NCBI GenBank assembly: GCA_024362935.1
Contig: JANCRA010000019.1
Location: forward strand, 4,026,501 to 4,090,500
From: Setophaga petechia
Taxonomy: Eukaryota; Chordata; Aves; Passeriformes; Parulidae
Direction: 5' to 3'
DNA: 64,000 nt
The notes below the pieces were generated by a model that made no database searches, had not been told where the DNA came from, and was given only the letters and a program-made list of their open reading frames with translations. Of the stretch, positions 53,016-63,800 are shown one piece after another. Each line of letters starts with the position of its first letter. The stretch's first letter is position 1. Position numbers and translations under genes: made by a program.

Positions 53016-53053
53016 TTTTAGCTATTTAACTTTTAACAGTTAAATAGCTAAAA
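53016..53053. repeat. 15-bp perfect inverted repeat with 8-base loop
   Basis: The left arm TTTTAGCTATTTAAC (53016-53030) and the right arm GTTAAATAGCTAAAA (53039-53053) are exact reverse complements around TTTTAACA. It lies about 345 bp upstream of exon D. Confidence 0.92.
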
Positions 53054-53398
53054 GCTACTTTTAAAAGAAGTTGTTCTGATACCTGTGTCCTTCCCAAACT
53101 ACAATTTACCCCAGTTCCCCTGAATTCTGTCATGTAGCAAGCTGTTTGTGGCAAAGGATTAAACATTACTTGCTTGTCACTGGATGTGATGCATCCCTTC
53201 CCTCCCTCTCCACCCGGCAGCAGAAGCCATGGAAATTTAACTAGACCAAACCAAAACCAGCTTCCAGAAAACAAATGTGATTTTAAATTGTTTTCATAAT
53301 CATGCATTGGTTTAGATTACATTTCTTAATGAATCTTTTTAATATAATATGTGGCACTGGAAAACATTTTAAACCTGATTTTATTGGTCTCTTTGAAG

Positions 53399-53486
53399 GG
53401 CATTAGGACTGTTTAGTCTGATAGACAGTCTGTGGCCTCCAGTAGTACCTGTAAAAGTTCCTGGACAAAGTCAAGACTCTGAAATG
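53399..53486 (+). CDS. SPIDR: SPIDR coding exon D (88 bp)
   Basis: One base completes the Arg codon left by exon C, then 29 codons read to the strong donor ATG|GTAAGT. The residues GLFSLIDSLWPPVVPVK match the human block GIFSLIDTLWPP (from memory), and VPGQSQDSEM is the polar linker that follows. The acceptor is GGTCTCTTTGAAG. No ATG-started ORF displays this exon, because the frame has stops shortly upstream and only one Met at its end. It ends at a codon boundary, matching exon E. Confidence 0.93.
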
Positions 53487-53802
53487 GTAAGTTTTGTTAT
53501 TATGGATATGAATTTTTTCACTCACAGCTAGTATTTTTGGTGGTGGTATAATCATGTTTACTTTGGGTATCAATACTCTCTCCCTCTTTTTACCTACCAA
53601 GTTTTGTTTTACTGATTCTGACAACCTCCCAGGCTAACCTGAAGCCCTCTGGATTAGCAGCATCTTTCCAAAATGATGTAATTAACCCCTTATTAATCCT
53701 CTAGAGCTAGAATGGTAAGATGTCCAAACAAATTCTTCCTCTCTTCTCCTTGCAGAAGTAAGGAGGTACTAGGTGTCATGGAGCCTGCTGGGTTTGTGGA
53801 TA

Positions 53803-53989
53803 GGTTTGTGCATTAAAATTATGCAGGCAACAGAATGAGAATATCTATGGCTGAGGCAAAGCTCTTAAATGTCATTTAGTGTTGTTATGACTGTTGCTAT
53901 TTCTTCATTTTTTTTTTGTTTTATTAGCAATTTAAAAATGGAGGAAAATTGCCATGATCGTGTAATTGTGTAATTTATACTTCTGCCAT
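53803..53989 (+). repeat. Direct duplication, copy 1 (187 bp)
   Basis: It starts GGTTTGTGCATTAAAATTAT and ends TTTATACTTCTGCCAT. It is the same as copy 2 except for the T-run, one G/A change in CATGATCGTG, and eight extra bases near GTAATTGTGTAA. Copy 1 begins 316 bases after exon D. Confidence 0.95.
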
Positions 53990-54733
53990 ACAAGGATGTT
54001 AACTCCTTCTTTAAAAGCACTTTTCAGCTTTATATTTGAAAGCACTTTTCAGAAGATTAACTTCTTTGAAGACAGAGTGACTGCTGGAATCAGGTCTCTT
54101 TACTAGTTAGGATGTCTCTGACTGATACTTGTTTCATGTGAGGTCAGAAAGATGAACATAAAAGTAATTACTAAAGATAATTGAATGTTCCTGTGATTTT
54201 AGGGGGTAGGAGTGTATAGAAATGGATTTAAAGTATGTTATTATATATTTGCAAGGCTGAAATCACATCTGTCATTTTACTTCAATTAGCTTTTGTCTTA
54301 GAAAAGGTGTTCTGTCACATCAAATGATTTTGGTAATACATGACCCTTTGAGAAGCTTCTGGGTAGCCAAGAGCTTGGGCTTTCTTGATGTTCTTGTCTA
54401 GGCTGTTCTTTGGGAAGAAGTTAGTGGTAGTAGAAATTGGTTTTAGACCAAAAGAGTCAATATGGGAAAAAAAAAAAGAAGAAAGAGTTGGAAATAAACA
54501 AGTTTCAAAACCAGGGAATATTGAAGATGGATATTACTAGTTATTTCTAAAGTCCAAGAATCTTTCCTCTGCCATGTAGTGTGTTCTTTGCGTTGTCCAG
54601 GGGTTTATATTGAAGAACAAAAAATCAGACCTAAGTCAAAAATAAAATGGAGACTGAAAATGAGTGAAATAGCTGTACTCTCTTTGACTCTTCCTTTCAT
54701 CAAAATATTTTGGAAGTCTCAGAGGAATGGATG

Positions 54734-54910
54734 GGTTTGTGCATTAAAATTATGCAGGCAACAGAATGAGAATATCTATGGCTGAGGCAAAGCTCTTAAA
54801 TGTCATTTAGTGTTGTTATGACTGTTGCTATTTCTTCTTTTTTTTTGTTTTATTAGCAATTTAAAAATGGAGGAAAATTGCCATGATCATGTAATTTATA
54901 CTTCTGCCAT
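54734..54910 (+). repeat. Direct duplication, copy 2 (177 bp)
   Basis: It is nearly identical to copy 1, 931 bp downstream. The breakpoints are sharp: the flanks before GGTTTGTGCATT and after TTCTGCCAT differ fully. Both copies contain TTTGTTTTATTAG, which looks like a splice acceptor. Confidence 0.95.
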
Positions 54911-55639
54911 CGGTTTGAAACAGAAATTAATTCCACACAGAACAACAACTTGCATTCTAATGCTCTAGGTTTTTGACTGGGTGGAGTTCTTTCAGTTGAG
55001 ATATATTTTTTTGATACTAACAGTATAGTTTTATGCACAGTTCTGTGGAAGAAGTTTTATACATCAGTACACAAATAATATTGCCAGCATGATGTTAATG
55101 TTGTTGGGAAGGGACCTGTGGAATGGATTTCTTGTGAGCTGTATGTACATTCAAATGCCTTCTTTAATGCTGTCAGAGGCAAACAGTTTGGGTATCAGCT
55201 TCCTTTGCTTTTGTTTTTCTTTAAGCAGATTCTTTTTAATGGATGGGCAACTGTCTTTAATATATTCATATTTCTTCTATTAAATTAAATGTTTTATTAA
55301 CAACAAACATTGCTAAAAGAATATTTTACCATATTTGCAATAAAAATTATCTTCTAGCATTGTCTTTTCTTTTCTGAGAAGTCTTTCCAGTTTGGGACCT
55401 CTCTAAGTGGTGATTGATAAAGTTGTTACGTCATGGTACTTTTTAAGGGGAAAAGAAAAATCTGGCATGCCACAAAGAGAGCAGTTCTTGCAGCTCTTGC
55501 ATTCCTGTTCTTCATTATCTCCTCCTTGTGCTGTCCTGGATTTAATTTGGCAGCTTTAAAAGTTCGGCAGCTGTTTACTATCACAAAAACCCACCCACAT
55601 GCAAAAGTCCCCAAATCTCAGAAAAGCTATGGATGTTGA

Positions 55640-55648
55640 AAAAAAAAG

Positions 55649-55679
<31 letters not shown>

Positions 55680-55683
55680 AGAA
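55640..55683. repeat. A-rich run with interspersed G
   Basis: More than 35 of about 44 bases are A, interrupted by single G bases. It may be a retroposon tail or simple repeat; no body was recognised. Confidence 0.8.
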
Positions 55684-56040
55684 GACCAATTGACGCACTC
55701 CTTCCACGTAATAAAGATACACAAAACAACAAAAAGCACCTTGAAATAGTCACAGTGTTTGCCAAGTGTGCCAAGTTATGAGTTGTTTTTGTGATGAGGG
55801 TCAAAGTTAGATTATGGAAAGAATTATACACACAAGCTGATTTCGCTTATAACTTGTGACTGTTGGTTTATTAACTCATCTTCTACATCAGAGTCCTTGT
55901 TATTAACCATATAATTTTGTTTCCCCATCCATCTTAAAATGTAAATTGTTTTGTTCATCTTGCCTATTATTGTAAAACTTGACTGGCTAAATTAATGTGC
56001 CTTTTTTATGGTCACATTTCTTTTTCTTATTTTTTAATAG

Positions 56041-56184
56041 ATGACAACTAATCTTCCTCCTCCCAGCTTCTGTTACATTCTCACTGTTCAGTCTGGTGAA
56101 ATACATATGAAAGTGGATGAGGAAGAACAGATTTCTAATTTGTACCAGCCACCAGCTGTTCATGGTCTAAAGGAAATTCTTCGG
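56041..56184 (+). CDS. SPIDR: SPIDR coding exon E (144 bp)
   Basis: Forty-eight codons lie between acceptor TTTTTTAATAG and donor CGG|GTAATC, phase 0 at both ends. The residues LPPPSFCYILTV and LYQPPAVHGLKEIL match the human blocks LPPPALCYILTA and LYQPPVTRCLRDIL (from memory). The ATG at its first codon is an internal Met, not a start, since exon D joins in frame just before it. The donor is weak (T at +5), so splicing of the following 94-bp intron may depend on enhancers. Confidence 0.95.
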
Positions 56185-56278
56185 GTAATCTGCTTTACAA
56201 ATCAGATAACAAATACATTTTACCACTGGATTTCTGGTATCACAGTTGTCTCATTCCCTATTTTTGTGCTCTTTTTAG
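56185..56278 (+). other. SPIDR: Very short intron E-F (94 bp)
   Basis: Donor GTAATC and acceptor CTCTTTTTAG bound an intron near the minimum size for vertebrates. The reading frame of exon E stays open through it and meets TGA at 56281-56283, three bases into exon F. Confidence 0.92.
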
Positions 56279-56338
56279 ATTGATGGTTGCAATGAGCGGT
56301 GTAGTTTCTGGGCCCAAGTGCTCTATCAAAGGCTGCAG
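56279..56338 (+). CDS. SPIDR: SPIDR coding exon F (60 bp)
   Basis: Twenty codons, phase 0 at both ends, read from acceptor GTGCTCTTTTTAG to donor CAG|GTAACC. The residues CSFWAQVLYQ match the human block CSFYATVIYQ (from memory); this could be the core strand pair of a second OB-like domain, which is inference. The donor lacks G at +5. The open frame continues for 58 codons past the donor, and a second donor AAG|GTAAAA at 56491/56492 would keep the frame (see findings). Confidence 0.92.
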
Positions 56339-59300
56339 GTAACCTTTTTATTTAACAATAAATTCAACATAAAATCAGCATCATGTTTATGTGAAGAAGA
56401 TTCATCTTGTGTAGGGGTAACCCCTGTGCCAGGATTATCTTCAACAGCTGTTTGGGCAGAACTATCCCCATGTCTAAAATGCTTGAGAAAGGTAAAATGC
56501 CACCCAGTCTAGAAAGCTAATTATTTCTGAATAAATTGCTATCTTACCAGAGGTGATACTGCACCCTGGAGAGAGAACTCACAGCAAGTTAGCTGAGGCT
56601 CAATTTATAGCTGAATGCTAACCTTAGGAACGTAGAAAGAAGCTCCCAGTCAGTTGGGTGTTGGGGGATAGAGTGGAACAGATGATGGTTATATAAAAAT
56701 ACAGTTTTGCTCTTTTCATGCAAATGTGTGGGTGATTTTCATTGACTTCCATAGAAGTCCCTCAAGCAAATTTGGCTTTTATGGTCCACTAAGTAGTAAA
56801 AGGGAGGAGCTCTTAGGTAAATACATCTGCCATCCATTCTGTGCCGGAAAGCTTACAATTATGTTTTATTTGTTTCTGAATGATGCTACGATGTCCTTTC
56901 AAATTGCTGCTAGCTCCCTTAGTAGTTAAAGGAATTTTTTTGTTGCTGATTTATTTATTTTTTCCTGGCGACTGGATCCTCAGTACAGCCAGCACTGAAT
57001 TCTAGCAGAGAATAATTTGCAATTGTCCATCAGCTCCACAAGAAACAAAGTGTGAATCAAAGCATATGAACCAAAGACAAAGAAATTCCAGAACGACCAG
57101 CAAAATAGCTGGAGATGCTTCCCACAAGTTTGAGGCATAAATTTAATTTAGGTCTTGCCCTTTTGCTTCAAAAGCCAATGAATTATGATTTAGTTTTTAG
57201 GCAGGGAGTACTTTTAACTACTGAGATGAGGGGTATCTCTTGTGTTTTCTCCGTGCTAATTGAGAATGTGACAGAGCATTTCCAAACATGGAATTAGGGC
57301 TAGCTGGATGGGATCTTTAGTATGCCAGCAGAAAGATGAGCACATACGTGCGTAAATTCGCATTTCCAAGAAACCTCTTCTAGTGAAAAATGAAATAAAA
57401 TTGCAGACTAGGGGCATCCTAGCCAAACATTTTTGAATTCAGGAATGTCTCCATCTGAAATTCTGATGCGTGTTATCAGTATTCTTATGTAAAAGCACTT
57501 CATCACTGAATTAGAGAAAAGATGAAGCATGCGGGAACAGATGTGATTTTGAAGAATGGAATATTGAATAGCAGAAAAAAAGGTCTATGCTTTTTTGTCT
57601 TGCTCCTAGGATGTTTAATAGTTCTTTTTTAATGGCTATTCACTTACTGAACTAAATTTTTTAAGTACTAAATTTTTATGAGTGAACAACATGACAGCTC
57701 ATAATTTTTTGAAAGTAATGATGGGAAAGCAATAGAAGGTATTCTCCTTACATTTAACTGCTTGAGGAATGTACTTACCTGCTGCTAGTGTATCACTTGC
57801 CTTGTCCTCCCAGAAGATCAAGAACAATAGCTTGTTTCCTGCAGCTGCCTTTGCCAAGAGGATGTACCCTTCACATGCAAAATTACCAAGTTGTAATAAG
57901 TGAGGACGGGACAATGATTTGCTTTGTTTTGCAGATTTATTATTAAATAATCTGCTATGTGAGCTAATTCAGACATACCTTAAAAAATAGTATTTACTCT
58001 CTGTAGCTACAGTATTAAGTGCTTAAATTAATATGACTTAATTTGTGTGAAGGAGGAATGGAAATACTCTTTTTTATTAGTCAGAATCCGAACTGTGGTT
58101 CAGAAGGAACATGAGGAAATATATTCCATCTGTGGTTAAGGAGCTGTCCTTCCTTATAACTCAATCCTGCTGCTATTTGTCTGTTGTGTCCTCCTCTCTG
58201 TTCAGAACAAATTGTCACACATAGCAAGATGATGATTTTATACTAACTTGTGATTTTTGCTTTTATTATTATTTACTTCTTGGATGATTTTCCTGAAAGA
58301 GAGCTTTTAATGTGCTAGTAATTCTCAAGGGACAGATGTAAAAATTCTTTCTCTGAAACTGTCCTAATGGTATCTATGCAGAGGAGGTACCCAAATGTAT
58401 GCAGTTACTAGGCAAAACAACATCAGTGCAAGAGGCAGCATATGCTGTATTAAGGCATGACTGTGATATCTGAACTGTGAATTTTTCCAGTCTCTATTTA
58501 CAATTACCTCATTTGCTCTAAGAGTGTGAGCATGGACAGAAAGACAGGCTCAGTGTGGCTGATGGTTTCAAAGTTATAATTCAACCAAAGACAAAACACT
58601 GGGGGTTTTGTTGTGCTACCTTCTGCCACAGACATGCAACTCTGAGAATAAAATGCCACATGTCTTTCCAGGCATCATAGTATTTAATTTTCAATTAAAT
58701 ATTTTAGGCATTAATTTTTGATCACCGGACTAATTAAGAAGAGTAACAAAAACATTTAAAATTGATTAAGTTATTTAATCTTAGGTATTTTAAAATATTA
58801 GAATCCGAAAATTTGCAAGTTCCTTCTACTGGTAAATATGAAATATGCTTTGATATGATATTTTTTATACCTCTCTAGGGCAGAAAACTTACCCTGTCAT
58901 TGCAGGTTCATATATTTCTTACTTAGAAGTTATCTACTTCCTTAACTTTATGTATTTTTTAATGTTTAGGGATATTTGTTCAACTGAAAGAAAAACCTCC
59001 ACTTTGCAGCTTGGTTATGCTTTAGAATCTAATAACAGTACCTAGAAACAGTACCTCTGTGCCCACAGAGGAATAATATTGGTAGTAGAAATATTCTTTC
59101 CCCATTGTTTTTAAGACAAAAATTATGTAAGTCTTATTAAAACCATCCAATAATCGTTTTATGTGTACAATATATATAGTACATTTTTTTAGGAAATATA
59201 TTTTCAAATCCCATGTACAGTCCAAGAAAATTATCTTAAAGCGTGATGGTTGACTGAGATAGAGCCAAGAGTCCAGAGAGTCAACCTCAGAAAGTTAATT

Positions 59301-59508
59301 TAAGGTAGAGATTTTAAGGTTTGTCTCTGAAGTAAGGAATACCAAAAAATTCTAGTAAACCTTTGACTCATTATCCTGTACAAGCCCTAACTGTAATAAT
59401 TTCTGTCAGTTTTATGAGTCATTTTAATATGAAGATGTTTAGTCTTTTCTTCTACTAAAAAAATTAACAATTGCAGTCCAATTTGTGTATTTTTTTTCCT
59501 AATCACAG
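56339..59508 (+). other. SPIDR: Intron between exons F and G (3,170 bp)
   Basis: The intron has donor GTAACC and acceptor TTTTTCCTAATCACAG. The first 153 bp are an in-frame open extension of exon F. The rest is AT-rich unique DNA with no element recognised. Confidence 0.85.
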
Positions 59509-59707
59509 ACAAAACACAGTGTTCCCATAGATCAAAGAGAAATGCTGTTGTTTGTGACTGACTCCACACTGCAAAATGTGGCTCATGGGATTCCAAAAGT
59601 TGTTGCTGTGTCAGTCACTGCGTCGTGTGTTCTCAGCATGGAAATCATGGAAGCCCTCAGTGCTGGCTCACAACTTGTCTTCTTCAAGGATGCTCTCTGG
59701 GGAAATG
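59509..59707 (+). CDS. SPIDR: SPIDR coding exon G (199 bp)
   Basis: Sixty-six codons plus one base read from acceptor TTTTTTTCCTAATCACAG to donor G|GTGAGC. The residues QREMLLFVTDSTLQN and LVFFKDALWGN match the human blocks QREIWLLVTDVTLQ and SLFFKDALRD (from memory). The middle, VVAVSVTASCVLSMEIMEAL, is the hydrophobic strand-helix segment seen in the same place in human (VLGSEVLEAL). The ATG at 59542 is internal. The last base G is completed by GT of exon H to give Gly. Confidence 0.95.
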
Positions 59708-60711
59708 GTGAGCTTTGCACGTGGTTTGGAAGCAGCTGGAGTCCCACAGAAACAGCAGCCTTGTCTCTGACACATCAATATGTGACCCCCAGGGAGGTCA
59801 CTCATTACCAGATGAAGATGAGACTTTGCAAGTTTGGGATGAGAAATTTGAAAAGGGTTGTAATTTAAACTTTCTTGTAGGGTTTCTTTTTCTGTATTTT
59901 TGGCTTGATTTTGAAAGTGAATGAGAAATTCAGTGATGTTGTTGTATGTCCACCAGTATTCTCTGATGATTGTTGAATCTGATGACCAGTGTAAATCAAA
60001 TTTGTGAACTGACAGAACGCTCAACTATATTAGGAAATCTGCATGTCCCTAGATAGAGAAATTTTACAAGCTCTCCTAAACCATCTTAGCTATGAGCCTT
60101 CACTCCCATACAGATCATGAAATAATGCTTGTTCCCTTTACTTTCATTTTTAGTCACTCATTTTTGAGGTTCAAGTTTGGTTCTGTATGATGATGGCAGG
60201 GCTGGCTCACACCTCACACCTTCAGTCACTTCCAGAGTGTAAGTGAACTGGAAGTGCAAAGCTGTGCAAAAGGCTGTGTGTCCTGAAGCAAAAATCTCTG
60301 CTCTGGAGAATAAAGCATGGCATACACCTATTCTTTATAATCTCTGAAGCAACGTAGGGCCACCTGAAGGGGTGCCCAAGCTTATTACCAAGGAAAAGCC
60401 TGTAACCTGTTTGCAAGGAGTGAGATGCAATACAGTCTGGGTGGCATCAGACTCTCTTCTGGCATGTTCAGATTTTTAAATTTCTTTTTCTTCAAATTCA
60501 GATTTCTTTTTCTCCCCGGGAGTCGCAAAGCGTAACAAGAGCGCGGTGCGTGTATCGCTGAAAGCAAAATATTTTGTCATTGAGAAAACCTGATGGAGTC
60601 TATTCATCTGTTTGGTAGCTGGCAGAGGTTGTTGTCTTTATTGGCCGTGACAATTAACGTGGTCACCTTTTTCCTTGTTACTGTACTGAGCTGAAATGTC
60701 TTTTTTGGCAG
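59708..60711 (+). other. SPIDR: Intron between exons G and H (1,004 bp)
   Basis: The intron has donor GTGAGC and acceptor CTTTTTTGGCAG. It contains a small CpG cluster at 60517-60557 (seven CpGs in 41 bases), unusual for this intron. The rest is unremarkable. Confidence 0.88.
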
Positions 60712-60864
60712 GTAGGATTATTTGTGTTGAACGTACTGTTCTCCTGTTACAAAAGCCTCTTTTGTGCTCGGCTGCCGGTGCTGACCTCAGTGAGCTGACT
60801 GGCCCTGTCAGACTCGATGAGCTGGATTCTACAACACAGGCCAGCTCCATTTGTGCTCTCAGAG
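60712..60864 (+). CDS. SPIDR: SPIDR coding exon H (153 bp or longer)
   Basis: Two bases complete Gly from exon G, then 50 codons. ERTVLLLQKPLL is identical to the human block as I recall it. It is followed by SELTGPVRLDELDSTTQ, matching human LPGPVMLDSLDSATP, and ends at SSICALRG (human NSICSVQG). The acceptor is strong. The 3' end is less certain: the best site is AGAG|GTTTGT, a rare donor form. The frame stays open to TAA at 60915-60917. Human SPIDR continues with a C-x-x-C zinc-type segment that I cannot find before base 64,000, so the remaining exons are outside the window. Confidence 0.9.
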
Positions 60865-63800
60865 GTTTGTATGGCCTTGCTGAAATGAATGCTGTTAATT
60901 ATTTGTGCTCACTTTAATCTTTTGTGTCTTTATATTGATTTCTTGCACAAACAGCGTGGAGGGATAAAAAAAGCATGGCATTGCTGTGGGTCATTAGAAT
61001 ATTTAAGATTTTATGCTTCATTGTGGGCTCTGTTTGCCTTTTGCTGGCCAAGCTCTGCTCCCACTCACTCATACCCCAGAATAAATGTTTAATGTACAAT
61101 CTGTTTCATTATATTCCTTCCTTCACTGTCTTCTTTCAGGAGCCTTCTGTTCACACCAGCCTTGTTGATGTTGGCAACAATGAGTTCTACCAACATTTTT
61201 TAGGCAGATGGGTAAGATATCTTACCCAGATCTTGAATGTTAGGGGTTAGTGACTGATTTCTCTGGAGCTTTGCTGCAGTAGGACAATTTATTATTTTAC
61301 CATAGTAATTTAGCACAACGTGGCCAGTATTTGCTCACCAACCACTTTGGATCATAGCTTTGTCTAAGATATTGTTTGACCATATCTTGGTCTTACCACT
61401 AACCATGCAGAAACATTTCTTACTACAAATTTTCTAGTGTTTCCAAATCATGCAGAACATTCTCTACTGTGTATTTTCTGATGCTTTGTCCAGACAGCTT
61501 CTTAAACCTCCCAGCTGTACAGTGCCTGTGAGAAAAAGTCCTTAAAAGCCCAACAAGTCTTCAAGGCTATTTCCTTCCTTAATTTAACTTGTATTATTCC
61601 AGTAGCCCATGTAGAAAATACCTTCAAGTATTCACTGGAGCATTTGAAATTAACTTTAAAATTACAACAAATAATGGTTTTCAAATTAATTCTTCAGTTA
61701 TAATAAAATAGACTGAGAAGACAGTTTGAAACCAAGCAAAGCCTTTACTAAACATACCTGCTGCTATGGTAGTTTAATTACTGAGCACCTTGCAGTGACA
61801 AATGTTGAACAGTGCATAATGAAAACCAAGCACAACCAGAGGCACTTCACTCAAAGCCATGGTTGTTATGTACATCTTGCATTGATACAGCTACTTGAAA
61901 GATATTTCTGTCACTGGGCGTGAAATGCTTTTTGCCTTTTTTTTTCACCTCTGCAATAGTTTTGTTAAGAATTGTCACTGCTGTTAATTTTGTGATCATG
62001 AGAAGTTCCTGTCTTCTTTTTTCTTGTTGGCAGTGTTCATAGTAGGATAAAGGAAACATCTCTCTGTCCTTTCTTTTTCCAGCAGAGCAAAGAAAGTACA
62101 CCTTTGTGATCTGTTGTGTAAACAAGTGGTTACTGTACACACATGGGAGATGTCATGCTTTGCCTGTCCTGTATTAAAGACAGAAGAATGACAAAAGGAG
62201 AAATTAATCCTACAACCTTGTCTTGTTTAATCTGGAATTTGTGCAGGATAGCTGTTATCAGTAGGTCCCCACACCTGAATACCAACATAGAATATAAAAT
62301 ATCTTCTATATACTCATGCTGCAGCAATATATAGATGAAAAGTCTCACTTTTGTGTGTACTGAAATATTTTAATAGCATTCAAGAGATACATTCACTGTT
62401 TTGGGTTTCAGTTAGTTAGTGCCTACATCTTTCTGCTGAACTAATGAAATGAATAGCATTGACCCTACTTTGTTGGTGGGAGAATATACTTCTGGTGGAA
62501 CAATGCATGAAGGGAGATGTATCATCTCTAAAATTCAGTCACTGTCTGTTATCTCCTAAATCAGAGAGTTGTTAGTCTGGCTTTCAATGAGAAGCAGTTC
62601 TTGCCTCATTCATTCATTCTTTTTCTTTGCTCATCCTCTCATTTCTTTTGGTCACCTATGTGTGTTGCAAACTGACATTTTCCCATCTAGAAAAGAGGCT
62701 AAAAAGGCTTTGTCAACCCTTTCTGAAGGAGTGTTCCTTCCTGCTCCTTTGGAAGGAGCATCTGAAGTTCCACCAGTCCAAGCTCCTGCTTAAAGCTGGG
62801 CCCTGACCAACCTGGTACAGCTCTGGACTGGATGTTCTTCAGAGATTCCCTCCCCATCAAAACAGAAAATGTTCCAGTCCAAGCGGATGCAATGAGTTTG
62901 TCAGAAATTCTTGTTTCAGGGAGGTCCAGTCATACCAGCTCTGGGATAATGGACTGTGTTGCTCTTCAACAGATCAGTGAAAACCTGTGGTTGCTTTCTA
63001 ATGAAAAGTTTGTTCTTCATTGCAAGATGAATCTATGGTTTTCACCTGTGATCTTAGGGTTAATAATAGGTTTATTTTCTTATCACTATGCATTACTTAT
63101 AACCTCTTTTTGCTGTATAGTAGCAGTCAGAATGACTTAAATGTTGGCAGCTCATTCGGCACAAAACTGTTTTTCCTCTTAATCATGCTTTGAGTAAATT
63201 CTACTTAGTCTATACCACATGTGATATGTGGGAATATTACTTGATTAATGCTATTTGCCTAATATGTGACTCACCAACAGTGATTGAGTTTTGACGTTGG
63301 ATATTTTCATATTTAAGCCCTTACTCAGGCGTGTGGGGTTTTTTTCAGTTTTCCACTTAATAGTGGGGCAAAAATGAGGTCAGTCAGTTTACCTATGTTT
63401 CCTTTTTTTGATTGAATTTTTGCTTTTCCTGTCCCATTAATCAGGATAACTGTCTGGGGGAAAGAAATCCAAAACAACACCTCCATGTTTTAATTTTTTC
63501 AACCAAAGTGTTCCTTTGCATTCCCCATGGCAGACCTGGTTTTCCAGGTATTGTCCTTTGTATGTCAATCTCATCCAAGAGATTGACAATGTCAATATCT
63601 TCTTAATGGTGCCAGCCACAACCCTTAAAAATACACTAAAGGTAAAAATTGAATTTTGGCCATGTACATTTTCATTTAAAAAAAGGCTTTTGGGAAAATA
63701 TCCAAAAGTTTTGTGTACGTCAAGCAAAATCTAGTGTCTTTAAAAAGATGTGCAGTAGTTCAGCATCTTAAACTTGAGAAATCACTTCATAGGGTGCACA

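Larger units (their letters stand above)
44253..53398 (+). other. SPIDR: Intron between exons C and D (9,146 bp)
   Basis: The intron has donor GTGAGA and acceptor CTTTGAAG. It contains a hairpin at 44744-44767, a G-quadruplex motif at 45765-45781, an old CR1/L3-like fragment near 45.9 kb and a 27-T run at 46100-46126. It also contains a G+C-richer block at 50,990-51,250 and a long hairpin at 53016-53053. No additional coding exon is needed by phase. Confidence 0.85.
53487..56040 (+). other. SPIDR: Intron between exons D and E (2,554 bp)
   Basis: The intron has donor GTAAGT and acceptor TTATTTTTTAATAG. It holds a near-identical direct duplication (53803-53989 and 54734-54910) and an A-rich run at about 55,640-55,683. 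Nothing else was recognised. Confidence 0.85.

Noticed and set aside
2343..60864. Tudor-domain or helicase gene
   Set aside because: Isolated peptides first suggested a germline tudor protein, but the full exon series fits SPIDR in order, spacing and phase.
63533..63642. Open segment with residues LYVNLIQEIDNVNIF and donor GTAAAA
   Set aside because: Joined to exon H it meets TGA, and it shows no match to SPIDR. The acceptor lacks a pyrimidine tract.
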